A stretch of DNA of 64,000 nt, from contig CM060189.1 in the NCBI GenBank assembly GCA_030549335.1, positions 53,290,917-53,354,916 of the forward strand. Direction: 5' to 3'. The notes under the pieces are model-generated. The model made no database searches. It worked only from the letters and a program-made list of their open reading frames with translations, and was not told where the DNA came from. The DNA is from Pontederia crassipes (taxonomy: Eukaryota; Streptophyta; Magnoliopsida; Commelinales; Pontederiaceae). The translations under genes were made by a program, and so were the position numbers. Shown here piece after piece: positions 49,690 to 61,349 of the stretch. Position 1 is the stretch's first letter. Every line of letters starts with the position of its first letter.

Positions 49690-51313
49690 TACAATCACTT
49701 CATATATGACGAAGAATTCAAAATCTACACTGATCACAATAATTTGAAGCATGTCATCTCATAAAAGGATCTTAATATGAGGCAAAGAAGATGAATGAAT
49801 TCCCCAAGGACTATAGAGTTTCTATAAATTATCATTTGGGCAAAGCAATTATGATTGTCGATGCACTAAAAAATGGTAAAGATCACTTGCATGCTTTCGA
49901 GTACACTGGTGGAAGATGCTTGAAAAGGTCATCCAATGGAAGCCAAAGTTCAACAATCGCATAGACACATTGATGGTACACCATGCAATCCAATTTCGAG
50001 TACACTGGCGAATAGGATCAACAAAGCTTACACAGAGGGTACAAAATATGTCAATTTGTGTAGCAAGGAACAAACTAACATGTCATTTTCTAAAGATGGC
50101 GAAATCATGTAGCATGGTCGATTATGAATTCCAAATGATGAAGCACTAAGAGAGAAGTGTTAGATGAAGGCCACAAATTAGAGTTCACAATCCATCCAGG
50201 TAGTACCAAAAATGTACTAAGAACTTTGTTCTCTGGTGGAACAATATGAAGCACAAGATAGTTGAGTATGTCTCCAAATGCTTAGTATGTCAACAAGTGA
50301 AAGTGGAGCAACAAAGGCCATATGGGTTGCTTGAGGACTTAGGAATTTCAAAGTGGAAATGATAGAGTGCATTATAATGTATTTCGTTGCTAGCCTACCT
50401 CGCACTAAAAAGGATCATGACTCTGTATGAGTAGCATAAATAGATCGCCAATGACATCTCATCTCCTACTATGAAGGAGAAACAATCGATTGACAATTTA
50501 ATGGACTTGTATTTTAAGGAGATTATCTGACTACATGAATCCTAATTTTCATAGTGTCGAATAGAGACCCTCATTTTATGTCAAGATTTTGGAGAAGCAT
50601 ATAGAAAACACTTGGCACCAACCTGACCTACACTACTACCTTTTATCTGTAGAGAGATGGATAGTCAAAAAGGACAATTGAGACACTTCAAGATATACTA
50701 AGAGCATGTGCTTAGAATTGCCATGATAGTTTGAATGATCATTAGTCTTAATCGAATGTGCATATAGTAATAGTTATCACGTAAGTATACGCATGACTCC
50801 CTTTACAATTTTAAGAGACCTTGTCCTTCGACTAGCTATTGGAGCGAGTTGGGGAAGAAAGAGTTACGACAAAGGGACAAGTAAAGCAAACACAAGAATA
50901 TGCAAACAAAGTGGCCTTAATTAAAGAAAAATGGAAGCAACTCATAGTCGACAGAAAGCTTATGCAAACGAAGAAAGAAGGGAGAAAATGTTTTTTACAA
51001 TAAGGTGACATGCTTATACTAAAGATGTCATCAAACATAAGACAGAGAAGTGATGCAATTCAGCCATAAAAAAAGGAAAGTTAAGCTCTCGGTATACGAT
51101 TTATTTGAAATTTTGAATTTGGTAGGTGAAGTGGCTTGCAAATTAGCTATGTCACCATCTGACGGAAGTGTGCACAATATCTTTCATGTCTCCATGTTTT
51201 GAAAGTATTTGCACGACGATGAATATTATCCGTGTCGAAAAACCCAACTTATTAGGTAAGATTTCCATTTTTTGTGAATTCGAGGATAAATTTATTTTTA
51301 AAGAGGTTATTAT
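49690..51313 (+). mobile_element. Ty3/gypsy pol remnant
   Basis: Plus-strand reading shows the RNase H region at about 49700-49890 (FKIYTDHNNLKHVIS, then INYHLGKAIMIVDALK), an integrase N-terminal zinc region at about 50160-50340 (KCLVCQQVKVEQQRPYG), and pieces of integrase core beyond. The right end has a purine-rich tract, then tgtaacatccagg at about 51316. That fits a polypurine tract followed by a 3' LTR. The remnant is old and broken in many places. Confidence 0.65.
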
Positions 51314-51315
51314 GT

Positions 51316-52630
51316 AACATCCAGGTATGCTGCGAAAAAAGTTATAATTTGTATTTCATATTAGTATAATGTGCATCAAAAGTAGGCTGATGCATAATGT
51401 TTTCACTTTATTTATTTTTTTAGGATTAAGCTTATATGATTTCTTCACATATTTATTGATTATATTGATATTCCTCCTTTAAATATTTATGATTAAGCCA
51501 TTATTCGTTCTTTAATTATTATGATCATGTTGTGATTGAAGTATGCAATCGTATTAATTGTTTAATAATTGTGATTGCTCAAAATATTTTCTTCTTTATT
51601 ATGTGATACTTGAAATGATTATATGAAACAAATTAATTATGAAATGTAAAGATAGCCATGCTAGTCTAATTAAGATAAAAATTGTAAAAGGAGAATCATC
51701 ATGCTCTTGGATTTATATGGAAGAAAGAAAGTGCTAGAAGGAAAGTTAAAGATAAGGGCGAATAGTATAGTTGAAGGCAAAATAGTGAAACTATGGGCCG
51801 ATGAAGGCAACATACAATTGACTACCACTTATGTTGTACGAGACTCTCCACCCTGTGCAACGATAAAAAATTAGAAAAAAGAAATTAGAAAAAAAGATAA
51901 AATAAAAAATGAAGAAAAAAGATAACTCAACGGCTGAATCGAGGATGATTTGAAACCTCCCACTCTGCATCGGTTTTATAAGAATATAAGATAAGAAGAT
52001 AAGATAAGATCCAATTTTTGATATTGATAACAGATGGGAAATAATTATAATAGATGGGAACTGTTGGACATCTATTTATTTTTGTTTTTCCAGTTATCAG
52101 TTTGCATATTTTTATTTATTTTGCTCTTTTTTATTTATGTGGTTCTTTGCTACTTGAACTTGGTTTTACATGTGAGTGGATAACTCTTAGAATTTTTGCC
52201 ACCTAACGTCGTATGGAATTTAGACGTAAATGAAGGCTTAATGAGAAAGAAAGAAGGCTGAGAGACGAGAAAAGGTGCCGGGAGGAGAGATAGTAGAATC
52301 ATCAGAGAAGGCTTCCATTTTTTGTCAAAAAAAGAACAAAATAGATAAGTAAGAATCCTGATTTTGCATGAGTTTGAAACTATCGATGAATCATGAGTTT
52401 ATATAGATATAAGAAGTGAAGTTAGAAGGTAACCTTGAGAAAATGTGAAAATGTAAGAGCATTTAGTGAAATTTTCATGCCTCTTTTATTTTCAATTATA
52501 ATTTAGTTCAATTTACCAATTGAATTAATGGTTAACAAAAAAAAGCCATTGTTCAAAATAGAATTTGTTCACCAGAATCGAAATATTCTCCTATTTTCTT
52601 CTCTCTCTAAAAAAATGAAGGTCGAATAAA
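51316..52630 (+). mobile_element. Probable 3' LTR of the gypsy remnant, right edge unclear
   Basis: Starts tgtaacatccaggtatgc next to the tract just described. No partner LTR is in the window, and the end was not found before the Helitron start at 52634. No host gene was seen in this stretch. Confidence 0.4.
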
Positions 52631-52633
52631 ATA

Positions 52634-54545
52634 TCTATATATATATAAGTAGAGGTAAAAGCATGGGATATGAGAGCATGACAAGTGGCTTGTTACGGTG
52701 ATGGCATGTGTCATATATTAATAATAACTAATCATAATTATAATTTATAGTACTAATTTTACATATTTTTTTACTAACTTAAACTAATCTAATCATGATA
52801 TTATCTATATATCCTATCCTAAACTAAACATACTCTAATCTTCTATAATTAATAATATCAAGATATATCCGAACATGTCATCTATTAACAATATTTAAAC
52901 TAATTATAATTTATAATATAATAATAGCTATCCTATATGGACTTAAATTAATCCTAATCATAATATTATCCACACGTATATATCCTAATACCACATTATA
53001 TATCATAAAACTAATCCTACTCTAATCTTCTATTATAAGATATTTATCTAACTATAATTTTTTCTCACTTTTATTCAATAATTAAATTTTAAATATTATT
53101 AGTATCAAATATAGTGATATATGAATTGAGTTTTATTTGTCCTAATAAATTATATGCAAATATTATATTAGGATTCTTGATAGAAGTCTACGTAGAAATA
53201 TTATATTGAGTTTAGTTAAAAGATCATGTACATCATAATTTTATCCTAATCCTAAAAAATCATGTAAAATCCTAATTTTATCCTATAAATATCAATATTA
53301 CGTATCTTAATATATCCTAATGTTTTATGTATCCTAAAGTTCAACTAAACTAAATTAATAAAAAACCTAAATTAATTTCTTAAAAGTCGTGATTAGTTTT
53401 GAGATTCAAACACCACTATGTTTGTCTCTACATGCAGCAAAAGAATTAATTTTAACTTTCAACGTATAAAACATTAACACTGACAATGTTCCAACATATT
53501 TCAAAATCTTACTGACAATGTTCCAACATATTTCAAAATCTTATCCTAAACAAAATTCTAATCAAATTCTTAGTCAATTTTGCCTTCGATGTTGGAAGGT
53601 AATCCCTTAAATAAATTAATAAATTATGAACCCTAATGTGTTTGAAATTCCTAAATGAACCCTAATAAATTAATAAATTATAATCCCTTAAATAAATTAA
53701 TAAAACTAGGCTAAATTTATTAGCACAATTGAGTTATAAGCAATTTTTTTAGTATGATTAAAATAAATAATTTTCATTTATAAAAGATAATGTATAAGTA
53801 AATAATATTTACTTTGTGAAACATATTTTGTTATTTTTTTATTAAAATAATTTAAATAAAGAAAATGTTCTTTGATTAAATAAATAATTTTAATAATAGT
53901 TTCTTTAATGTGTCGTGCTTGAATCGATCAAGAGGTGCCATGTCAGATTGACGTTATTGCAATCCGACATAGTCCGTGCACAGCTCGCTCGGGCGGATTG
54001 GATGGTTCGTTTTTAATTTTTTGTTCAAAATTTATTTCTATTAATAATAATATAAATTATAATAAATTATAATAGGTGATATAAAAACTAATAATAATAT
54101 ATAATATTAGGATTATTAGATATATAATAATTTTTTATATAATATAGTTATAATATATAAATAAATATTTAAATATGTAATATAAAATTAAAAAAATGTA
54201 TTTTGGTCGGGCTCGAGGAATTGCATGTGGGTCACGTACGTGCCTAACCGGCAGCTTATACGAAATTTCATCTTTTAAGCAATGAATTCAATTGTCCAAA
54301 ATAATTTAAATTAGAAAATTCAATTTGAGTTGAAAATAATTAAGTATTTAAGGAAAAAATAATTTAATTAGAAGTTGGGGTCTTTGTAATTTTAAATTGA
54401 ATTTTAAACATTTCAAAATGGAATAACCTATTTATAACATTTAAATACTAATAAATTATTTTTAATATAAATTATAATATTTTAATTATATATTATATAT
54501 TTTTATAATATCTGTAGTCAGTGCGGCACGAAATTTAGGACTAGT
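52634..54545 (+). mobile_element. Non-autonomous Helitron candidate, ending near MTNA
   Basis: The left end reads A then TCTATATATATATAAG, followed by agaggtaaaagcatgg and gcatgacaagtggc, as in many plant Helitrons. The right end is gtgcggcac (a small hairpin) 11 bp before CTAGT, followed by T. So it sits between A and T, as Helitrons do, without target duplication. The inside is AT-rich with no Rep/helicase frame. A relative of its right end lies at 10730-10915. The small hairpin and the AT-rich content leave doubt. The right end is only 263 bp before the MTNA ATG. Confidence 0.55.
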
Positions 54546-54808
54546 TTTGTTTTAAAGATCCGTGACACCCCGACCAAGGGAGCCAACAGACCGACACGTC
54601 AGCCTCGTACGTCCGTGACCACGGGAAATCGTCTCTTTTCAACGGTTCCGATGGGACGATTCCCGGATTCGGACAGTTCGCAGTAAACGACGGCTTGGAT
54701 GCGTTTACGATCTTACGCATACGGGCCCGCTGTCGGCTAAATCCGCTCGATCGGTGCACTTGCTCTCAACACAGATTACAACAGAGCGGCAGCAAGGAGA
54801 CAGCGGCG
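54546..54808 (+). promoter_or_regulatory. MTNA proximal promoter and leader
   Basis: This short GC-richer stretch separates the Helitron end from the MTNA ATG. It has a bZIP-type ACGT core in gacacgtcag at 54593-54602 and a further ACGT in gtacgtccg just after. I did not see a convincing TATA box, so the transcription start is unknown. Confidence 0.4.
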
Positions 54809-57800
54809 ATGGAGGCAGAGACGGCGAACGGCGCCGCGGAGGTCGCCGGAGATGCGCTGCAGTCCATCTGCTACCAGCGCGGATCGCTCCGTCTCCTCGA
54901 TCAAGTACTTGATGTTTCTGTTTTTTTTTTTTTTTGACCTGTTGTTGTTTTTTTCTTCCGTCCATTGTTTTGATTTGTTTTTTGTTTGATGTTTCCGTAG
55001 AGGAAGTTGCCACTGGAGGCTGTTTATTTGGATATCAAGAACGCCAACGATGGATGGTCAGTTTTAATTCTGATCTCTTTTTGGATCATTTAACTTTCAT
55101 GTTTGGATTCATCTTTTTGGTTTCTGCTGTCCAATCATTTTGCTGTCTGTATATATATATTCAAAAATCTTGGCTTAGAAGGCAGACACATTTTTACAGG
55201 GAAAAGGAACAATATCCACAGTACACCTAACCAGAACCCCTATCCACTCTTCTCGTAGTGTCCTACATGTATGAACAAGGTTTCTGTTAATATCAAACCG
55301 ATGGGAAAATCACGCAAAAAAAGGTAGCAATAAAATTGAAGTCCTTGTTCTTAATTGGGCTACGTACTATTAGATGAAGGAATTTAAAAAGGAATTACTA
55401 TTAGGGAGTTTAAATAGACAATTTGAGGAATTTGCTTCTTACACTGCAATGCCTCCGTAAAATTAGGATACCTATTAGAATTAACAGAATATATTTCAAT
55501 GTTTTTCACGAGGGACTTACCCCTCCACACAGCCGGCAGAGAAGACCTTGTTATGTCAGGGCGAAGTCTTTTGACTGCAATTGAGGAAGAGACACTTTTC
55601 AACTGAATTAGGATCAATTGCAAAGTCTTCCAACTGCAGTTGAGAAAGAGATATTTCCACTGACGCATAGGAGAACATAATGAATATTGAATTTAATGAT
55701 CCATTCTGGAGAGAGTTGTGTTATCTTAAATATGATACGAAATCATTTTTTCAAAGTATAAGTTTGTCAAGCTGAAATTGTAAGGACCAAGAGTAGTCTC
55801 ACATTTATGAAAGTGGTTATGGATTTACTTATATCTATCACATTCATCTGAACGCTATAAACTTATGTAAGCCAAAAGTTCAAAGCGAGTAATATCTTAT
55901 GGACCGGAATCAGTTACAACATAAATCATCTTTTATTTAAGAGTTTCATCTTGTTATATTTTTATTTTTGAGTGAAAATTTGGTCCACTTTTTTTTTTGT
56001 TTTCTATAATCTCACAGTGTTCTCCTAGTGAGAGCTCTGGTTGAAACATTGTATAGGGTCTTGGAGACTGATGACACTTGGAGCATTTCTTTTCTGAAGT
56101 TCTCATCTTTGTTGTTTAATGTGCATTTTTTATGAGCATTATAAGATTCAAACTTGAACTTCTTTTATTTGTCCGGTCACACAAAGTGTATAATTTGGAA
56201 CCTGATGTCCTCTTTCTGTATTTTTCATTGAGAAATTCTTTACCATTTCTTTTGATCTCTATTGTTTTCTATGGACTTGTAGTTTAGTGTTTCTACTCCT
56301 TGTTCCGTTTCAGGTCTGCAATAAAGGATATGGTCGTAAGAGGTGCCCCAGCAATTGCAATAGCAGCAGCCTTATCCCTTTCCGTGGAAGTGTTCAACAT
56401 CGAATTCCCTGGGACGCCAGAGGATGCAGCATTTTTCCTTGCCAAGAAGTTGCAGTATCTTGTCTAGGTATTAGTTGTCAAGTTATTTTCTTATGCATCC
56501 AGCATAAATTTTTACCATGCAAATTGTTCACCTTGGAGTTATTTCCCTTTTATCACAGTCGACGTACTGCTGTAAACCTCTCTGATTGTGCAAAAAAGCT
56601 TCAAGATGTTGTGTTGCAGACAGCTGCAACAGCTACAGAAGCGAAATCTGTTTTTCAGGTATGTGTTATTTTTCACATAAGTTTTTTGCGAGAATTCAAT
56701 TTGCTAACATCATTCAAAATTTTGTGCCAAATCATCAAACAAGACCAAAAAATCTATGCTTCAATTGAGTGCCATTATCAAGGTTATCAAGATCTAGATT
56801 TAGATCTTAAGATCTTACGATTTTACGATCTTATACGTGTAAGATCTTAATTCGATCTTAATTTTAGTCGCACGATCTTACGATCTTATTTGATCTTATA
56901 CGATCCCATAGATTAATATAATCATTTAAATATTAATAAAACTATATATTTATGACAATAATAATTATTTGTATGAGTTTTAATATATTTTTTCATTTTT
57001 AATATGTTTTCACGTAATTTTATTTAAGAATCAATAAAAGTATGACTAAGTGAGATGTAATTTATGATTTAAATACGACAAAATAATCAAAAAAATATTT
57101 ATTATTTTTAAAATATAGATTTTATTAATAGAAAGGATCTTACGATCTTCGATCTTATGACCCTCCTCGGATTATCCCGATCTTAACTACCTTGGTCATT
57201 ATGTATTTATTTACTAGATATCAACATTTCTGATTAGATTCAGAACCTTCATCATTTACTTTTTATTTTATATACTTATATAAAACTTCATTATTGTAAG
57301 GCATACATTGATGTAGCTGAAGCTATGCTAATTGACGATGTAGCTACAAACAAAGCCATTGGATCTCATGGAGCCAAGTACCTCCAAAGCCAGGCCGAAG
57401 GCTTGCAGAAGATATCTGTATTGACGCATTGCAACACTGGAAGGTGTTATAGTTCTGTCTTCCTCATGCGCATATAATTAACTATATAATCAGCTCATGC
57501 AGTTTGTTCATCTCTTTTCTATAATCAGTCTAGCTACTGCTGGATATGGCACTGCTCTCGGTGTTATCCGTGCCCTTCATGGCGAAGGATCCTTGGAAAT
57601 AGCATTTTGCACTGAAACACGACCATTTAACCAGGTATACAATTTTGGCTGTTCCAAGTTTATTGTCACAATGGTATAATTTGTATGCTGTGATCTCCGC
57701 ATGCGCCAAAGCTGGTGATCTGATGGAGATGGAAAGGGTGTTCAAACATATGAAGGATAGAAACTGCACTCCGGATTCCATGACATACAGCATCATGGTA

Positions 57801-60239
57801 GAATCATTCAGGAAGGAATGACCGATAAAATTTATGATCTGCAGCAGGAGAATCCTAGTATATTCGGATCGGAGGTTTTAGCTATATGAATTCTTAATTC
57901 GAGAAGCACAGAAATTTTGAATAAATATTTACCTTGCAGGAATGAGAGGGTGCTACAATTGATTGTGTCTGAAAAAAGGCAACAGGTGGTATGCTTTGCA
58001 AGAAGAGTAACAGAAACATGAGGCTTCATCAGTTTGAAGTTTTCACACCCTGAATGTGGTTTTTACATATCAAGTTCAAGTTCTTGTTTTGCACATCTGC
58101 TCAAGATGCAGATACAAACAAACAAACACTGTGGACTCCTGTCCAATTTCGAACTTCTTACTTGGATGATCATGATGCGTTGTGGAAACATTAATGATTA
58201 CACTAGGTAACTGCTTTGCTTCTTTATAGTAGTCCTTCACATTGTTAATACCTTCTTCGTCCTAAAATATAATATTAATGTAATTTTCAATCGAGTTCAC
58301 CATAATTTGAGCTGAGCCATCTATTTTTAGCAAGGCCAGAATTTCTCTTTTGTTCTTATATGAGGATTTCGATTTCTTTTTTCAATTTCAGATGTTAGAA
58401 CATCTTTAAAAATTACAGCAATAAAAATTGTAGTGGTCCCATTTCCACAATCAACTTTTAACTGCATTTAAGATGGTGCAGTTGGTCCTTTATTTTTTAC
58501 TACAAGTTAAATTATTTAATCTTTCCATTGTTCTTACCTTCCTGCATTTATTTTTTAGTCTGTTACAATTGAAAGAAGCTAAATTTGTCTTGTTGCTGCA
58601 TAACCTTTGGTAATTTTTAATTTCTTTTTTATTCAATTGATCCAATGTTTGTGAAGAATCTTCTCATGTTCTGGATACCCCACTTATCATCTGACTCCCC
58701 ACATCAATCTGTGGCTGCGTCTTTTCGCTCTGTTTTTCACAGTATATATAATGAATCCTGAAACTTCTTGAATACTGCCTTCCTCAACTTTTTAGTTAGT
58801 CTATTCTCTGTTTCAATCTGGCTGAACTTTAGTAAACAGACTATGTATTCATTATTGCTTGTTGGTGTTACTTCTCGTATGGATTTTTTTTCTAGTAAAT
58901 ATTTCCTTGTTATGTTCTGTGACGAATAAACGAGGAGGGTTGTGTTAGGCCCCGACAGCCAGCGTAAAACCTTGTCGAATCGCATGAACATGGATCAACA
59001 AATGGCGTCGTATGATCCATGTAGCCGACCCCACCTAGTGGGATAAGGCTTTGTTGTTGTTGTTGTTGGTATAATTTGTATGCCACATGGTTCTAATGTA
59101 GGAACATGCAAGTTTTTCTTGTAGCAGATCTATGAGAATGCCTTGTGCACCCATGAATGATACTTTAACAGCTTGTTCTCATACCGTGGCATCTGGAATT
59201 TATTCTATGCGACTTCATGCTCTTGTATCATGTGCTGATATTCTATTTTATATGTGCATTTTTTTTATATGTTACTGGTGTTCCCTACTATGCAAACTTA
59301 GGAAAAGATCTAATAGCATGGTATTGCATGGTTTTCACATGTGGATGAAAGCATAACATCTGTTTACCATCTGGTTGTCAATACTTATAATAATGTGGCT
59401 TTCAGGGTTCAAGGCTCACTGCATTTGAGCTTGTTCATGATCGGATACCCGCCACTCTGATAGCTGATTCTGCTGCAGCGGCCTTAATGAGAGCTGGTCT
59501 TGTGAATGCTGTCATTGTTGGTGCTGATCGTGTTGCCGCAAATGGTATCATGAACTATATCTTTGCACTCTACGCACCTGAAAAAACTTTCAGATCGTCT
59601 GAGGCCAACATTTCTGAGCTTGTTGTGCTTTTTTCAATGCTCTAACAGGTGATACTGCGAACAAAATAGGAACCTACAGCCTTGCTGTCTGTGCATTCCA
59701 TCACGGCATACAGTTTTACGTCGCAGCCCCGGTAACTTCTATTGATCTCTCGTTGTCATCCGGGGACCAAATTGTCATAGAGGAAAGATCACCAAAGGAG
59801 CTGCTGAATTCCGAGGGAGGGCTAGGAAAGCAAATTGCTGCTTCCGGGATCGAGGTTTGGAACCCCGCATTTGATGTTACGCCGGCAGGTCTTATAACTG
59901 CCATCATAACTGAAAAGGTCCTCCTCTCTCTTAATTATCTCTCCTTGTGTTTTAGTTTAGTGCGGATATAAAGAAATTTAGGGGCATAAGAATCCAAGAT
60001 CTGTGCTAGTGATGGCTATCATTCAAGTTCATGCTTACATTAATCGAGGATCTTCTTTTGCGAACTTTAGTAGATCTGAATCGTTTCTTGCTGGCATCAA
60101 ATTCATTATGCAAATTACGCTGAAATGCGTGCTTGAAACTGACTTGTGCTGGAACATGCTTAACTTTCAGGGTGTCATCGTAAGGGCTGCTAGATCGGAT
60201 GCATTCGACGTAAAAGGCTTTATACAAAATGCCCGATAA
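54809..60239 (+). CDS. MTNA: Methylthioribose-1-phosphate isomerase (methionine salvage), one frame problem
   Basis: Nine exons: 54809-54904, 55001-55056, 56314-56467, 56559-56658, 57301-57443, 57529-57634, 59406-59544, 59649-59917, 60171-60239. The enzyme turns 5-methylthioribose-1-phosphate into 5-methylthioribulose-1-phosphate in the cytosolic Yang cycle, recycling sulfur from ethylene, polyamine and nicotianamine synthesis. Family marks: [35 protein letters not shown] (the cysteine region), [18 protein letters not shown] (the aspartate region) and a C-terminus ending NAR. Length would be about 370 aa, as usual. All junctions fit except exon 3 to 4. After KKLQYLV the next codon is TAG, directly at the donor, while exon 4 needs two bases before it (expected V-S-S-R). 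As read, translation stops after residue 101. This is a real 2-bp loss or an assembly error. The Kozak context gcgATGG is good. Confidence 0.9.
56779..57194. mobile_element. hAT-like MITE in MTNA intron 4
   Basis: A 416-bp AT-rich insertion has ends caaggttatcaagatc (left) and, read in reverse, caaggtagttaagatc (right). The 8-bp flanks gccattat (56771-56778) and gtcattat (57195-57202) agree at seven of eight bases, as for a hAT target duplication. It is packed with the word gatctta near both ends. There is no coding capacity. Confidence 0.75.
57680..57866 (+). pseudogene. Pentatricopeptide-repeat (PPR) gene fragment
   Basis: The frame reads [20 protein letters not shown] then [20 protein letters not shown], two neighbouring PPR-type helices pairs, and stops at TGA about 57820. 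One base earlier in phase, [14 protein letters not shown] continues, so a small deletion has shifted the frame. PPR proteins bind organelle RNA, but this piece has no start and no full repeat array. It sits at the left end of the chimeric insertion, and its reading even runs back into the target duplication (YNLYA), which may be chance. Confidence 0.7.
57689..59068 (+). mobile_element. Chimeric retro-insertion: PPR gene piece with SINE tail, in MTNA intron 6
   Basis: The 1,380-bp insert is flanked by the exact 15-bp repeat gtataatttgtatgc (57674-57688 and 59069-59083); the match extends to 17 bp. Its right end is a SINE (58930-59068) with tail ggataaggctttg then TTG repeats, as in the SINE at 28506. 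Its left end begins with a pentatricopeptide-repeat gene piece. So one event by LINE machinery seems to have carried both, perhaps from a transcript of a PPR gene ending in the SINE. Between them lies about 1 kb without recognised coding, perhaps 3' part of the source gene. Confidence 0.65.
58930..59068 (+). mobile_element. SINE (Au-like), right part of the chimeric insertion
   Basis: It is closely similar to the minus-strand element at 28506-28636, sharing ggagggttgtgttaggcccc, aaccttgtcgaatc-type wording and the end ccacctagtgggataaggc. It ends in about five TTG units. It lacks its own left target duplication; only the larger insert has one. Confidence 0.75.
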
Positions 60240-61349
60240 TTTTTTTGCTACCATCCACCATCAGTTAGTTCATAGGGTGATCTCTAAGATGTTCCAGGAG
60301 ATGAAATGTTTATTGACATTTTTTGCTTCTTGTTTGGTAGGGAAGTTTGGAAATGATTGAACTAAAGATGCATATTCACATGTTACTTATCGCTCTTTGT
60401 GTATATATTTCCTAGCTCTTTCTTGGATTTCTTGTTGGGTAATACTGGATTGGCATGATAACATCTTGGTGTTCGTCATTTTAGGTCATCAAAAGTGCTA
60501 CATGAAAAACTGGTAGTCGCAAAGCACACCCATGCGGCAATCCTTCGAATGGATGGCTAGTGCAATCCCTACGGTTGGCATTTTGTCAAAAAAAAAAAAA
60601 GAAAAAAGATTCAAGTTTGTTACTTATCTTGAAATAATATCGACCTTGTTCTTGGACAATAATTATATATTTGATTCTTTGAACGGGATTTCGATAAATC
60701 AGTTTTCCTTTCGTCTTGTTTCGCTGTGAAATTAACATGGATTTTCAGCAGCCCTACGTTTTCTTTGAATGTGTTAAATTACGATTTAGCTTATGCATGG
60801 CTACTAATGGTAAAAATTGGGGAATTTTTTGGAATTGAGATGTCGTCAAAGACCACGTTCTCCAAACTTAAAGTAATAAAAATGTCCAAAAGCGAACTAA
60901 AAAAACATAACCCTTGATAATTCAAGACTGTTCCAATTGTACAGCCAACGCCGTTGTGTTGAGGATAGCCAATTTCAACCACTCTACTCGTCAACTAAGG
61001 ATATGAAACAATCACTCCACTCACAAGGATATGAAACAATGATTCATCCCTCTAATCAGTGGGCCAAAAAACCTGAGTTTGATTTCCGACGTTAAGACTT
61101 ACCCGCCATTTTGCTTTCAATCTTTGTTTTCATTGTACCAGACACGTGGGTCTTCTCTAGCGATCAAATAAAAAGATAGCAAATTCGTTGAAGTTATGGG
61201 TGGAAAGGGATTTGCGACATTTACATATGGAGAAATGGAAACTTCCGAGCTAAAGGTTTGATCCAACAATTAGTTGCCTACGCCTATACCATTTTTTATG
61301 TGGGTACCAGTGTAAAATAAGACGGTTGATGTGTAGAAAGGGGCTCATT
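60240..61349. other. Spacer between converging MTNA and RanBPM-like genes
   Basis: The two genes end tail to tail about 1.1 kb apart. A 12-A run lies at about 60589-60600. Each side presumably holds 3' untranslated sequence. I saw no further gene or clear repeat. Confidence 0.5.

Noticed and set aside
56287-56850. 187-codon plus-strand frame over MTNA exons 3 and 4
   Set aside because: It reads exon 3 in the wrong frame and runs through intron sequence; only its [10 protein letters not shown] part is true MTNA coding sequence.
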